The position numbers and the translations under genes were made by a program. Below are positions 7,818 to 13,963 of a stretch of DNA of 13,963 bases, piece after piece. Origin of the DNA: Acetobacteraceae bacterium (GTDB taxonomy: Bacteria; Pseudomonadota; Alphaproteobacteria; Acetobacterales; Acetobacteraceae); contig JADYYZ010000523.1 of assembly GCA_020853405.1 (NCBI GenBank), positions 1-13,963 on the forward strand, read 5' to 3'. Within the stretch, counting starts at the first letter, position 1. Each line of letters begins with the position of its first letter. Below the pieces are notes generated by a model, which saw only the letters and a program-made list of their open reading frames with translations, was not told the DNA's origin and made no database searches.

Positions 7818-9290
7818 TCATGCGACGCCGCGGACCACCGGGATTTCCAGTTCCCGGATCTTCTTGCGCAGCGTGTTGCGGTTGAGGCCGAGGATCTGCG
7901 CGGCACGGATCTGGTTGCCGCGGGTGGCGGACAGGATCATCCGGATCAGCGGGCGTTCCACCTCGGCGATCACCCGGTCATAGACGCCGCTGCCGGGCAG
8001 CCCGTCCTGGCTTGCGGCAAGGAACTGGCGGAGGTGCCGTTCCACAGCCGCCGACAGGCTCGCCGGCTGGGAGAAGGATTCGGGATCGGCGAACCCCGCC
8101 GCCTCGGCCAGCTCGGCCGCGATCACCTCCTCGCCGATGGTCTCCTGCGGATAGAGCGCGGCGAGCCGCTGCATCAGGTTCTCGAGCTCGCGCACATTGC
8201 CCGGCCAGCGATGCGCCTTCAGCCGCTCCAGCGCCAGGGGATCGAGCTGCTTCGGCGCGAGACCGGCCGCGCGCGCCCGCGACAGGAAGTGGCGCGCCAG
8301 CAGGGCTACGTCCTCGGGGCGCTCGCGCAGGGGGGGCAGGCGGATCGGCACCACGTTCAGCCGGTAGAACAGGTCCTCGCGGAACCGGCCCTCGCGGATC
8401 GCGCTCCGGAGGTCGCGATGCGTGGCGGCGATGATGCGCACATCGACCTTCACCGGCGCCCGCCCGCCGACGGCGGTGAATTCGCCTTCCTGCAGCACGC
8501 GCAGCAGGCGGGTCTGCGCCTCGGGCGGCATGTCGCCGATCTCGTCGAGGAACAGGCTGCCGCCGCTGGCCTGCTCGAACCGGCCCTGGCTGCGGCTGTG
8601 GGCGCCGGTGAAGGCGCCGCGCTCGTGCCCGAACAGCTCGCTCTCGATCAGCTCGCGCGGGATCGCGGCCATGTTCACGGCAACGAAGGGGCCGGCCCGG
8701 CGGCGGCCGAACTCGTGCAGCGCGCGCGCCACCAGTTCCTTGCCGGTGCCGCTTTCTCCGGTCACCATCACGGTCAGGTCGGTGGTCGTGAGCCGCGCGA
8801 TCGCGCGATAGATGTCCTGCATCGCCGAGCTGCGCCCGATCAGCGGCAGCCGCTCGGCCTGGTCCTCGGAAGGCGGCTCGGCGGCCGCCGGCGGGGCCGC
8901 CAACGCGCGCGCGACAACACCCAGAAGTTCCTTCAGGTCGAACGGCTTGGGCAGGTATTCGAAAGCACCCCGCTGGGTCGCCCTGATCGCCGTCAGCAGC
9001 GTGCTCTGGGCGCTCATCACGACCACCCGGAGATCGGGGCGGGCGCGGCGGATGCGCGGCACCATGTCGAGCCCGCTCTCGTCGGGCATCACCACATCGG
9101 TGATCACGAGGTCGCCCTCGCCGTCCTCGACCCAGCGCCACAGTGTCGCGGCGGTGCCGGTGCTGCGCACGGTGTAGCCGCTGCGGCCGAGCGCCTGGGT
9201 CAGCACCGTGCGGATCGAGCGGTCGTCGTCGGCGACCAGAATGGTTGCGGGCACCGCGGCCTGGGGCAGCGTGGTGGGAGCCTCGCTCAT
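7818..9290 (-). CDS. ntrC: Nitrogen regulation response regulator NtrC
   Basis: Sigma54-dependent activator of nitrogen-scavenging genes, phosphorylated by NtrB. Of 490 residues, the receiver domain (about 15-130) has acidic Asp21-Asp23, phosphoacceptor Asp65 in ITDVVMPD and Lys115. The AAA+ domain (about 150-385) has Walker A GESGTGKE at 178-185, an intact GAFTGA loop at 225-230, Walker B SLFLDEIGDM at 245-254 and GRFREDLFYRLN at 301-312. A Fis-type helix-turn-helix (about 455-482, with AAQILGLNRNTLRKKI) ends the protein. The linker (about 131-148) is Ala/Pro/Glu-rich. The ATG at 9290 overlaps the ntrB stop by four bases (ATGA), so translation is coupled. The frame stays open far upstream inside ntrB, but that is GC-driven read-through, not protein. 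Confidence 0.97.
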   Translation of the reverse strand: MSEAPTTLPQAAVPATILVADDDRSIRTVLTQALGRSGYTVRSTGTAATLWRWVEDGEGDLVITDVVMPDESGLDMVPRIRRARPDLRVVVMSAQSTLLTAIRATQRGAFEYLPKPFDLKELLGVVARALAAPPAAAEPPSEDQAERLPLIGRSSAMQDIYRAIARLTTTDLTVMVTGESGTGKELVARALHEFGRRRAGPFVAVNMAAIPRELIESELFGHERGAFTGAHSRSQGRFEQASGGSLFLDEIGDMPPEAQTRLLRVLQEGEFTAVGGRAPVKVDVRIIAATHRDLRSAIREGRFREDLFYRLNVVPIRLPPLRERPEDVALLARHFLSRARAAGLAPKQLDPLALERLKAHRWPGNVRELENLMQRLAALYPQETIGEEVIAAELAEAAGFADPESFSQPASLSAAVERHLRQFLAASQDGLPGSGVYDRVIAEVERPLIRMILSATRGNQIRAAQILGLNRNTLRKKIRELEIPVVRGVA

Positions 9291-10570
9291 CGCGCCGCCG
9301 GCCCGTCCGGGCTGATCGGTTCCTCGCCCAGGGGGTCGGGCAGCGGGTCGGGCAGCGGGTCGGGCAGCGGGTCGGGCAGCGGGTCGGGCAGCGGGTCGGG
9401 CAGCGGGTCGGGCAGCGCGGCCTCGTCGGCGACCTGGTCCGGGGCCATCGGCAGCAGCAGCCGGAAGGTGGTGCGCCCCGGCACGCTCTCGGCCTCGATC
9501 AGGGCAGCGTGGTCGCCGACGATCTTCGCCACCAGCGCAAGCCCGAGCCCCTGCCCGCCTGCCCTGCCGGTCACGAACGGGTCGAACAGGTGGTCCTGCA
9601 GCGCCTCGGGGATGCCGCGGCCATTGTCGCGCACACTGACCCGGATCGGCAGGCCAAGCCGTGCCCCGCCGCCCGAGACCGCAAGCCGCACGCCGTGCTG
9701 CCAGGCGGTTTCCAGCGTGATCTCGCCGCCTTCCGCCGGCACCGCCTCGGCGGCGTTCTTCACGAGGTTCAGGAACACCTGCACCAGCTGGTCGCGGTTG
9801 CCCCAGACCGGCGGCAGCGACGGGTCGTAGGTCTCGATGAAACGCACATGCGCGGCAAAGCCGCGGGCAGCCAGCCGCCGCACATGGTCCAGCACCTGGT
9901 TGATGTTCACCGGCGCGAACCCCGCCGGCCGGTCGCCGAACCGCTCGATCCGCTCGACCAGGGCGCGGATGCGGTCGACCTCGTCGCAGATCAGCTGGGT
10001 CAGTTCGCGATCGGCATCCGACAGGCACGATTCGAGCAGCTGGGCGGCGCCGCGGATGCCGGAAAGCGGGTTCTTCACCTCGTGCGCGAGCATCGCCGCC
10101 ATCCCTTCGACGCTGCGGGCGGCGTGGCGCACCGACAATTGCCGGTCGAGCTGCTGGGCGGTCGAGGCATCGATCAGCGCCAGCACGACATGCGCCGGCT
10201 CCTCGGCTAGGACGGCCACGTGCGCGGCGATCCCGGTCTTCGACCCGGTCTTCGACAGGCGCGGGCTTTGCAGCGCAAGGTCATAGTCGCTGATCTGGCT
10301 TCGGGTGGCGCGGACGGTGGCGATCAGGTCGAACAGCGGGCTGTCGGGCACCACGAAATCGGCGAGCCGGGCGCCGGAGAGTGTCGCCGCCGAACCCTGG
10401 AAGAACTGCTCGGCAGCCGGGTTGGCGCTCGCGATCCGCAGCTGGGGGTCGAGCACCAGCACCGCCGCGGGCAGCGCCGCGAGGGTCGCGGCGGCATCCG
10501 GCGCCGGCGCGCGCTCGGCCGCGAGCCGCAGCGTCCGCGCCGCGCCAGGCTTGCGCACCGGCCGCGTCAC
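9287..10570 (-). CDS. ntrB: Nitrogen regulation sensor kinase/phosphatase NtrB
   Basis: Soluble histidine kinase that phosphorylates or dephosphorylates NtrC under control of PII protein. Of 427 residues, a PAS domain covers about 25-140, HisKA carries LAHEVKNPLSG at 161-171 (His163) and the HATPase domain has N box LNLVKNAAEA 267-276, G1 DNGRGIP 315-321 and G2 GGQGLGLAL 338-346. The start is taken as GTG at 10570, overlapping the dusB stop (GTGA); there is no ATG near, and a second GTG lies four codons in. Two oddities: a 12-bp duplication giving SKTG twice (106-113), and a C-terminal extension with seven LPDP repeats (386-413). These make it longer than the roughly 350-400 residues usual for NtrB. 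The frame is open to 12373 upstream, but that part is antisense shadow. Catalytic motifs are intact. Confidence 0.95.
   Translation of the reverse strand: MTRPVRKPGAARTLRLAAERAPAPDAAATLAALPAAVLVLDPQLRIASANPAAEQFFQGSAATLSGARLADFVVPDSPLFDLIATVRATRSQISDYDLALQSPRLSKTGSKTGIAAHVAVLAEEPAHVVLALIDASTAQQLDRQLSVRHAARSVEGMAAMLAHEVKNPLSGIRGAAQLLESCLSDADRELTQLICDEVDRIRALVERIERFGDRPAGFAPVNINQVLDHVRRLAARGFAAHVRFIETYDPSLPPVWGNRDQLVQVFLNLVKNAAEAVPAEGGEITLETAWQHGVRLAVSGGGARLGLPIRVSVRDNGRGIPEALQDHLFDPFVTGRAGGQGLGLALVAKIVGDHAALIEAESVPGRTTFRLLLPMAPDQVADEAALPDPLPDPLPDPLPDPLPDPLPDPLPDPLGEEPISPDGPAAR
9333..9416 (-). repeat. Seven perfect 12-bp tandem repeats in ntrB
   Basis: The plus-strand unit GGGTCGGGCAGC occurs seven times without a mismatch, 84 bp in all. 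On the coding strand it encodes LPDP seven times at the NtrB C-terminus, after the ATPase domain. Unit length is a multiple of three, so copy-number change by slippage keeps the frame. Confidence 0.97.
10232..10255 (-). repeat. 12-bp tandem duplication in ntrB PAS region
   Basis: The plus-strand unit CCCGGTCTTCGA occurs twice in direct succession. It encodes SKTG-SKTG (residues 106-113) within the PAS region of NtrB. It is in frame and the flanking protein still reads as NtrB. Confidence 0.9.
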
Positions 10571-11661
10571 GCCGCCAGCCTCGCGCTGCCCATCCCGGCG
10601 CCTTCCGCGTCGGCTTCTCCCGCCGTCTCGCGCACCAGCCGGCGCACGGTGCCGCGCGCGATCAGCGGATCGTAGAAACGCTCGACCAGGGCGACCACCT
10701 CGGCGCCGCCATGGCAGCGGTTGACCGCGGCGCGGAACTCGGCCGAGCCGGGCAGGCCCTTGGAATACCAGCCGATATGCTTTCGCGCGAGCCGAACGCC
10801 GGTTGCCTCGCCATGGTGGTCGAGGATCGCCGTGTAATGGCGTAGCAATATTGCCTTCTGGGCAGCAAGGTCGGGCTCTGGCTGGCGCCTGCCGGTGCGA
10901 AGGAAGCGCGCCAGCGCGCCGGGAAACCACGGCCTGCCATAGGCGCCGCGCCCGACCATCACGCCGTCGGCGCCCGACTGGCGAAGCGCCTCGGCGGCGT
11001 CGTCCTCGGTGCAGATGTCGCCATTGACGATCACCGGGATGCGCACCGCCGCCTTCACCCGGGCGACGAACGCCCAGTCGGCGGCGCCGGTATAGAACTG
11101 CTGGCGGGTGCGGCCATGGATCGTCACCATCCGGATCCCGGCCGCCTCGGCGATGCGGGCGAGGCCGGGCGCGTTCAGGCTGGATTGGTCCCAACCCATG
11201 CGCATCTTCAGCGTCACCGGCACGTCCACCGCGCGCACCGTCGCTTCCAGGATCCTCGCGGCCGCTGCCTCGTTGCGCATCAGCGCGCTGCCCGCACTCT
11301 GGCCGACCGCCACCTTCTTCACCGGGCAGCCGAAATTGATGTCGATGATGCGGGCGCCGCGGTCGGCGTTCAGCTGCGCCGCCCGCGCCATCACCTCGGG
11401 CTCGCAGCCGGCCAGCTGCACGGAACAGGGCGCACCCGCAACCCCTTCGGTTTCCGCCATCTTCATGGTGGTTTGATTGCCGAAAACCATGGCCCGCGAG
11501 GCGATCATCTCGCTGACCACGAGGCCGGCGCCGAGTTCGGCCGCAAGGCGGCGGAACGGCAGGTCGGTGACGCCGGACATCGGCGCCAGCACGACCGGGT
11601 TGTCGAGCAGGATCGGCCCGACCGCAATCGGCCCGCTGAGGGGCGGCGCGAAACTGCTCAT
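10567..11661 (-). CDS. dusB: tRNA-dihydrouridine synthase DusB (NifR3)
   Basis: FMN enzyme reducing uridine to dihydrouridine in the tRNA D-loop with NADPH; historically NifR3, the gene in front of ntrBC. The 364-residue product has a TIM-barrel with APMSGVTD at 26-33, QLAG at 82-85, catalytic Cys112 in INFGCPVKKV, KMRMGW at 152-157, HGRTRQQFYTG at 182-192, NGDI at 213-216 and the FMN-phosphate loop GRGAYGRPW at 238-246. A helical tRNA-binding C-terminal domain holds RKHIGWYSKG (293-302). The last ~15 residues are low-complexity. The ATG at 11661 lacks a Shine-Dalgarno, and a candidate promoter lies only 9 bases upstream, suggesting a leaderless or near-leaderless message. It is the first gene of the ntr operon, and its stop overlaps the ntrB start. 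Confidence 0.96.
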   Translation of the reverse strand: MSSFAPPLSGPIAVGPILLDNPVVLAPMSGVTDLPFRRLAAELGAGLVVSEMIASRAMVFGNQTTMKMAETEGVAGAPCSVQLAGCEPEVMARAAQLNADRGARIIDINFGCPVKKVAVGQSAGSALMRNEAAAARILEATVRAVDVPVTLKMRMGWDQSSLNAPGLARIAEAAGIRMVTIHGRTRQQFYTGAADWAFVARVKAAVRIPVIVNGDICTEDDAAEALRQSGADGVMVGRGAYGRPWFPGALARFLRTGRRQPEPDLAAQKAILLRHYTAILDHHGEATGVRLARKHIGWYSKGLPGSAEFRAAVNRCHGGAEVVALVERFYDPLIARGTVRRLVRETAGEADAEGAGMGSARLAA

Positions 11662-11670
11662 GGTTTGGGC

Positions 11671-11699
11671 AATCTAGGGGCCGGCCAGGGGCCGCGCAA
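11671..11699 (-). promoter_or_regulatory. Candidate sigma70-type promoter of the dusB-ntrBC-ntrYX operon
   Basis: On the minus strand, TTGCGC (11699-11694) and TAGATT (11676-11671) are separated by exactly 17 bases; each matches the -35/-10 consensus at four of six positions. Only nine bases separate the -10 element from the dusB ATG, so the transcript would start on or next to it. The position in the sole divergent gap and the absence of a Shine-Dalgarno before dusB support it; in a GC-rich genome a chance match remains possible. Confidence 0.5.
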
Positions 11700-11705
11700 C
11701 GTTGC
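11696..11705. promoter_or_regulatory. Perfect 10-bp palindrome overlapping the candidate -35 element
   Basis: GCAACGTTGC is fully self-complementary and covers four bases of the candidate dusB -35 element. It could be a repressor or activator half-site arrangement in the dusB/ispDF divergent gap. No known operator is recognised, and short palindromes arise by chance. Confidence 0.3.
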
Positions 11706-11771
11706 AGGGCCTTGTCTGGCGCGATCTTGCGCAGACTTGACCCGGGAGCCACACACCGCGACGGTCGGTGC

Positions 11772-12917
11772 ATGCGCGTCGCAGCCCTGGTGCTGGCCGC
11801 CGGCCGCGGTGTGCGGGCGGGCGGCGAGGTTTCCAAGCAGTACCAACTGCTGGCGGGCGAACCGCTGCTGCGCCATGCGCTGCGGCGGCTGTCGTCGCAC
11901 CCCGCGGTCGGGCCGGTGCGGGCCGTGATCGGCGCCGGAGACGAGGCGGCCCATGCCCTGGCTGCCGAGGGTCTCGGGCTCGGGCCGCCGATCCTGGGCG
12001 GCGCCACCCGCCAGGCCAGCGCCCGGGCCGGGCTGGAGGCGCTGGCCGCCGACCCGCCTGAAATCGTGCTGATCCATGACGCCGCGCGGCCGCTCGTCTC
12101 GCCCGCGGTGATCGAGCGCCTGCTGGCCGGCCTCCTCGACGCCGATGGCGCGGTGCCCGCGCTGGCGGTTGCCGACACGCTGAAGCGGGCCGAGGGCGGT
12201 CGGGCACAGGCCACGCTCGCGCGTGAAAACCTGTTCCGCATCCAGACGCCCCAGGCATTCCATTTTTCGAGAATCCTGGCCGCGCACCGCGACGCCCGGA
12301 CCGAGGCGACCGACGATGCCGCGCTGATCGAGAGAGAGGGCGGCACGATCGCGCTGGTGGAGGGAGACCCCATGCTGGAGAAGGTGACCGCGCCGGGCGA
12401 TCTCGAACGGCTCGGCCGGCTCTACGTCGCGACCGAGACGCGGGTCGGCACCGGCTTTGACGTGCATCGCTTCGCGCCCGCGCGGAAACTGCTTTTGTGC
12501 GGCGTTGAAATCCCGCACCAGCAGGGGCTTGCCGGCCATTCCGACGCCGATGTCGGAATCCACGCGCTGTGCGATGCGATCTATGGCGCGCTGGCCGAGG
12601 GTGATATCGGCGCGCATTTCCCGCCCACCGAGGCAGCGTGGCAGGATGCCGACAGCGCGGCCTTCCTTCGCCACGCCGCCGGCCGGATCGCCGCCCGCGG
12701 CGGGCGGCTGGTGAATGCCGATGTCACGCTGATCTGCGAGGCACCGCGGATCAGGCCGCATGTGGCGGCGATGCGAGCGCGCCTTGCCTCACTGCTGGGC
12801 ATCGATGTCGCGCGGGTCGGCGTCAAGGCCACCACCACCGAACGGCTCGGCTTTGCCGGCCGCGGCGAAGGCATCGCCGCCCAGGCCGTGGCCAGCATCG
12901 CGCTTCCTGCCGGCTGA
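11772..12917 (+). CDS. ispDF: Bifunctional IspD/IspF enzyme of the MEP pathway
   Basis: A fusion catalysing two non-consecutive steps of non-mevalonate isoprenoid synthesis: CTP-dependent formation of CDP-methylerythritol (IspD) and cyclisation to methylerythritol 2,4-cyclodiphosphate (IspF). Of 381 residues, IspD spans about 1-222: nucleotide loop LAAGRG 8-13, Lys22 in SKQYQLL, IHDAARPLVS 101-110, DTLKRAEG 135-142 and RIQTPQAF 156-163. IspF spans about 224-381: GTGFDVHRF 226-234 with zinc ligands Asp230, His232 and probably His264, AGHSDADVGIHALCDA 254-269, GDIGAHFP 277-284 and VKATTTERLGF 351-361. The linker is almost absent. The fusion is common in alphaproteobacteria. The ATG at 11772 gives the canonical N-terminus; no strong ribosome-binding site precedes it. 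It is divergent from dusB. Confidence 0.97.
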   Translation: MRVAALVLAAGRGVRAGGEVSKQYQLLAGEPLLRHALRRLSSHPAVGPVRAVIGAGDEAAHALAAEGLGLGPPILGGATRQASARAGLEALAADPPEIVLIHDAARPLVSPAVIERLLAGLLDADGAVPALAVADTLKRAEGGRAQATLARENLFRIQTPQAFHFSRILAAHRDARTEATDDAALIEREGGTIALVEGDPMLEKVTAPGDLERLGRLYVATETRVGTGFDVHRFAPARKLLLCGVEIPHQQGLAGHSDADVGIHALCDAIYGALAEGDIGAHFPPTEAAWQDADSAAFLRHAAGRIAARGGRLVNADVTLICEAPRIRPHVAAMRARLASLLGIDVARVGVKATTTERLGFAGRGEGIAAQAVASIALPAG

Positions 12918-12927
12918 CGCTGCCGGC

Positions 12928-12983
12928 CCCCACCCTGGCGGCCCCACCCTGGCGACCCCGCCTTGGCGGCCGCACCCTGGCAG
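12928..12983 (+). repeat. Four imperfect 14-bp tandem repeats downstream of ispDF
   Basis: Four consecutive 14-bp units with consensus CCCCACCCTGGCGG begin ten bases after the ispDF stop. Units 1 and 2 differ at one base, unit 3 has a changed middle and unit 4 differs at two positions. The tract is outside any supported gene. Nothing in it looks like a terminator stem with a T run. Confidence 0.8.
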
Positions 12984-13037
12984 CCGCGCCTATGCTCACG
13001 CGAACGGCACCGGCGGCCGGGCGATCACCTCTTGGCA

Positions 13038-13055
13038 GCGCCGGGCAGCCGGCGC
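13038..13055 (+). other. Perfect 7-bp GC hairpin in the leader of the binding-protein gene
   Basis: GCGCCGG, a four-base loop GCAG, then CCGGCGC forms a perfect inverted repeat ending 11 bases before the ATG at 13067. There is no T run, so it is not a typical intrinsic terminator. It sits where a ribosome would bind and could affect translation, or could be chance in GC-rich DNA. Confidence 0.4.
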
Positions 13056-13066
13056 AGAAGCCGCGC

Positions 13067-13963
13067 ATGCGCCGCCGCACTCTGCTTTCCACCGCCGCCA
13101 CCGCCGCCATCGCCGCCACCGCCGTCGCCGCGCGCAGCCCGCGCGCCGAGGTCGCCTGGCCGGACCACGCGGTGCGCGTGATCGTGCCGTTCCCGCCGGG
13201 CGGCACCACCGACATCCCGGCCAGGCTGATCGGTGCCCGCTGGAGCGAGTACTGGGGCCAGCCGGTGGTGGTCGACAACCGTGCCGGCGGCTCCGGCGTG
13301 ATCGGCACCGAGGCGGCGGCCCGCGCCGCGCCGGACGGCTACACGCTGGTTTTCGGCAACAACCAGACGCATGCGAGCAACGCTGCCCTGATCCCGCACA
13401 TGCCGGTCGACCTGGCCACGGCCTTCGTGCCGGTGGCGCCGGTCTGCACCATCGGCGTCGTGCTGGCGGTGTTCGCGGGCCTGCCGGCGAACACCGCCGC
13501 CGAGCTGGTGGCGCTCGCGAAATCCCGGCCCGGCGGGCTTTCCTATGCCTCGCCCTCGGTCGGGTCGGGTGCGCACCTCACCGCGCACATGTTTGCCGAA
13601 GCAGCAAAGTTCCCCGCAACCCACGTGCCCTATCGCGGCGCCGCCCCGGCCGCCGCCGACCTTGCCGCCGGCGTCGTCGATTTCATGTTCGCCTCCTGGG
13701 CCTCGGTCGCGGCCATGGTCGGCGAACGCCGCGTGCGTGTGCTGGCGGTGGCAAGCGAGGCACGCATGGCCGAGATCCCCGACGTGCCAACGACGGTTGA
13801 ACTCGGCTATCCGGACGTGATCGGCGATATCTGGGTCGGCGTGTTCGCCCCTGCCGGCACGCCGGCGCCGATCGTTTCGCGGATCAATGCCGACACCGCC
13901 CGCGCGCTGGCCGAGCCGCCGGTTCGCGAGAAACTGGTCGCCGGCGGCTTCCGCGTCGCTGCC
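13067..13963 (+). CDS. Tripartite tricarboxylate transporter substrate-binding protein, TctC/Bug family (partial)
   Basis: Exported solute-binding protein that captures small carboxylates or related organic molecules for TTT-type uptake. The window holds 299 residues of a family usually about 320-330 long, so the C-terminus is cut. The N-terminus has two or more arginines (MRRRTLL) and an Ala-rich hydrophobic stretch to about 28, a signal peptide possibly of the Tat type. Mature-protein motifs follow in family order: VPFPPGGTTD 40-49, VVDNRAGGSGVIG 68-80, APDGYTL 88-94, VPYRGAAPA 187-195, DVPTTVELGYPD 239-250 and VFAPAGTPAPIV 259-270. There is no strong ribosome-binding site before the ATG at 13067. 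The membrane partners TctA/TctB are not in the window; TctC paralogues without adjacent partners are frequent in bacteria that carry many of them. The substrate cannot be predicted. Confidence 0.92.
   Translation, partial: MRRRTLLSTAATAAIAATAVAARSPRAEVAWPDHAVRVIVPFPPGGTTDIPARLIGARWSEYWGQPVVVDNRAGGSGVIGTEAAARAAPDGYTLVFGNNQTHASNAALIPHMPVDLATAFVPVAPVCTIGVVLAVFAGLPANTAAELVALAKSRPGGLSYASPSVGSGAHLTAHMFAEAAKFPATHVPYRGAAPAAADLAAGVVDFMFASWASVAAMVGERRVRVLAVASEARMAEIPDVPTTVELGYPDVIGDIWVGVFAPAGTPAPIVSRINADTARALAEPPVREKLVAGGFRVAA

Noticed and set aside
5435..7885. An 816-codon open frame on the plus strand opposite ntrY
   Set aside because: It mirrors a full-length NtrY with all kinase motifs. Its translation is His/Arg/Asp-rich with no recognisable domain, as expected opposite a gene with GC-rich third positions.
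8034..9830. A 598-codon open frame on the plus strand opposite ntrC/ntrB, including a (GS)n run from the 12-bp repeat
   Set aside because: Antisense shadow of intact ntrC and ntrB; the Gly-Ser run is only the LPDP repeat read on the other strand.
11717..11730. TGGCGCGATCTTGC, resembling a sigma54 -24/-12 promoter pointing at ispDF
   Set aside because: The GG and GC elements are separated by 9 bases instead of the required 10, and ispDF is a housekeeping gene with no activator context.
11712..11771. TTG start giving 20 extra N-terminal residues to IspDF
   Set aside because: The extension does not resemble IspD, whose first strand and nucleotide loop begin directly after the ATG at 11772.
10571..12373. 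Open extension of the ntrB frame far upstream through dusB and opposite ispDF
   Set aside because: The added residues have no domain and overlap two well-supported genes. The GTG at 10570 overlapping the dusB stop explains the start.

Overview
This window reads as a piece of chromosome from a high-GC alphaproteobacterium, most likely of the Rhodospirillales/Acetobacterales type. The placement is an inference from gene order (ispDF, dusB/nifR3, ntrB, ntrC, ntrY, ntrX, ..., hfq, hflX), the fused IspDF enzyme, strongly GC-biased third codon positions and a TctC-type binding protein. No species call is possible from the sequence alone. No rRNA, tRNA, CRISPR array, insertion sequence or phage gene was seen.

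Layout: ten genes lie head to tail on the minus strand from 11661 down to 1: dusB, ntrB, ntrC, ntrY, ntrX, a fold-type IV aminotransferase (dat), a HAD phosphatase, hfq, hflX and an inositol-monophosphatase-family gene cut by the window start. Two genes lie on the plus strand: ispDF (11772-12917) and a tripartite-tricarboxylate substrate-binding protein cut by the window end. The only divergent gap, 11662-11771, is where the main minus-strand promoter is expected. A candidate promoter there would place transcription start almost on the dusB start codon.

How the genes work together: NtrB/NtrC and NtrY/NtrX are the two paired nitrogen/redox two-component systems typical of alphaproteobacteria. 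They are co-transcribed with the tRNA-modifying enzyme DusB. dusB/ntrB and ntrB/ntrC overlap by four bases (GTGA, ATGA), and the other junctions are 3 to about 110 bases. Downstream come the RNA chaperone Hfq and the ribosome-associated GTPase HflX, a pairing conserved across proteobacteria. dat and a HAD phosphatase sit between ntrX and hfq. ispDF supplies two steps of MEP isoprenoid synthesis and is transcribed away from the block.

The content is conserved housekeeping and regulatory DNA, and I found no convincing undescribed system. The points worth a second look are small: seven perfect in-frame 12-bp repeats encoding LPDP at the NtrB C-terminus plus a second 12-bp duplication in the same gene, a possibly leaderless dusB operon promoter with a palindrome on its -35 element, a four-copy 14-bp repeat and a hairpin between ispDF and the binding-protein gene, and an NtrX without the sigma54-contact GAFTGA loop beside an NtrC that has it.
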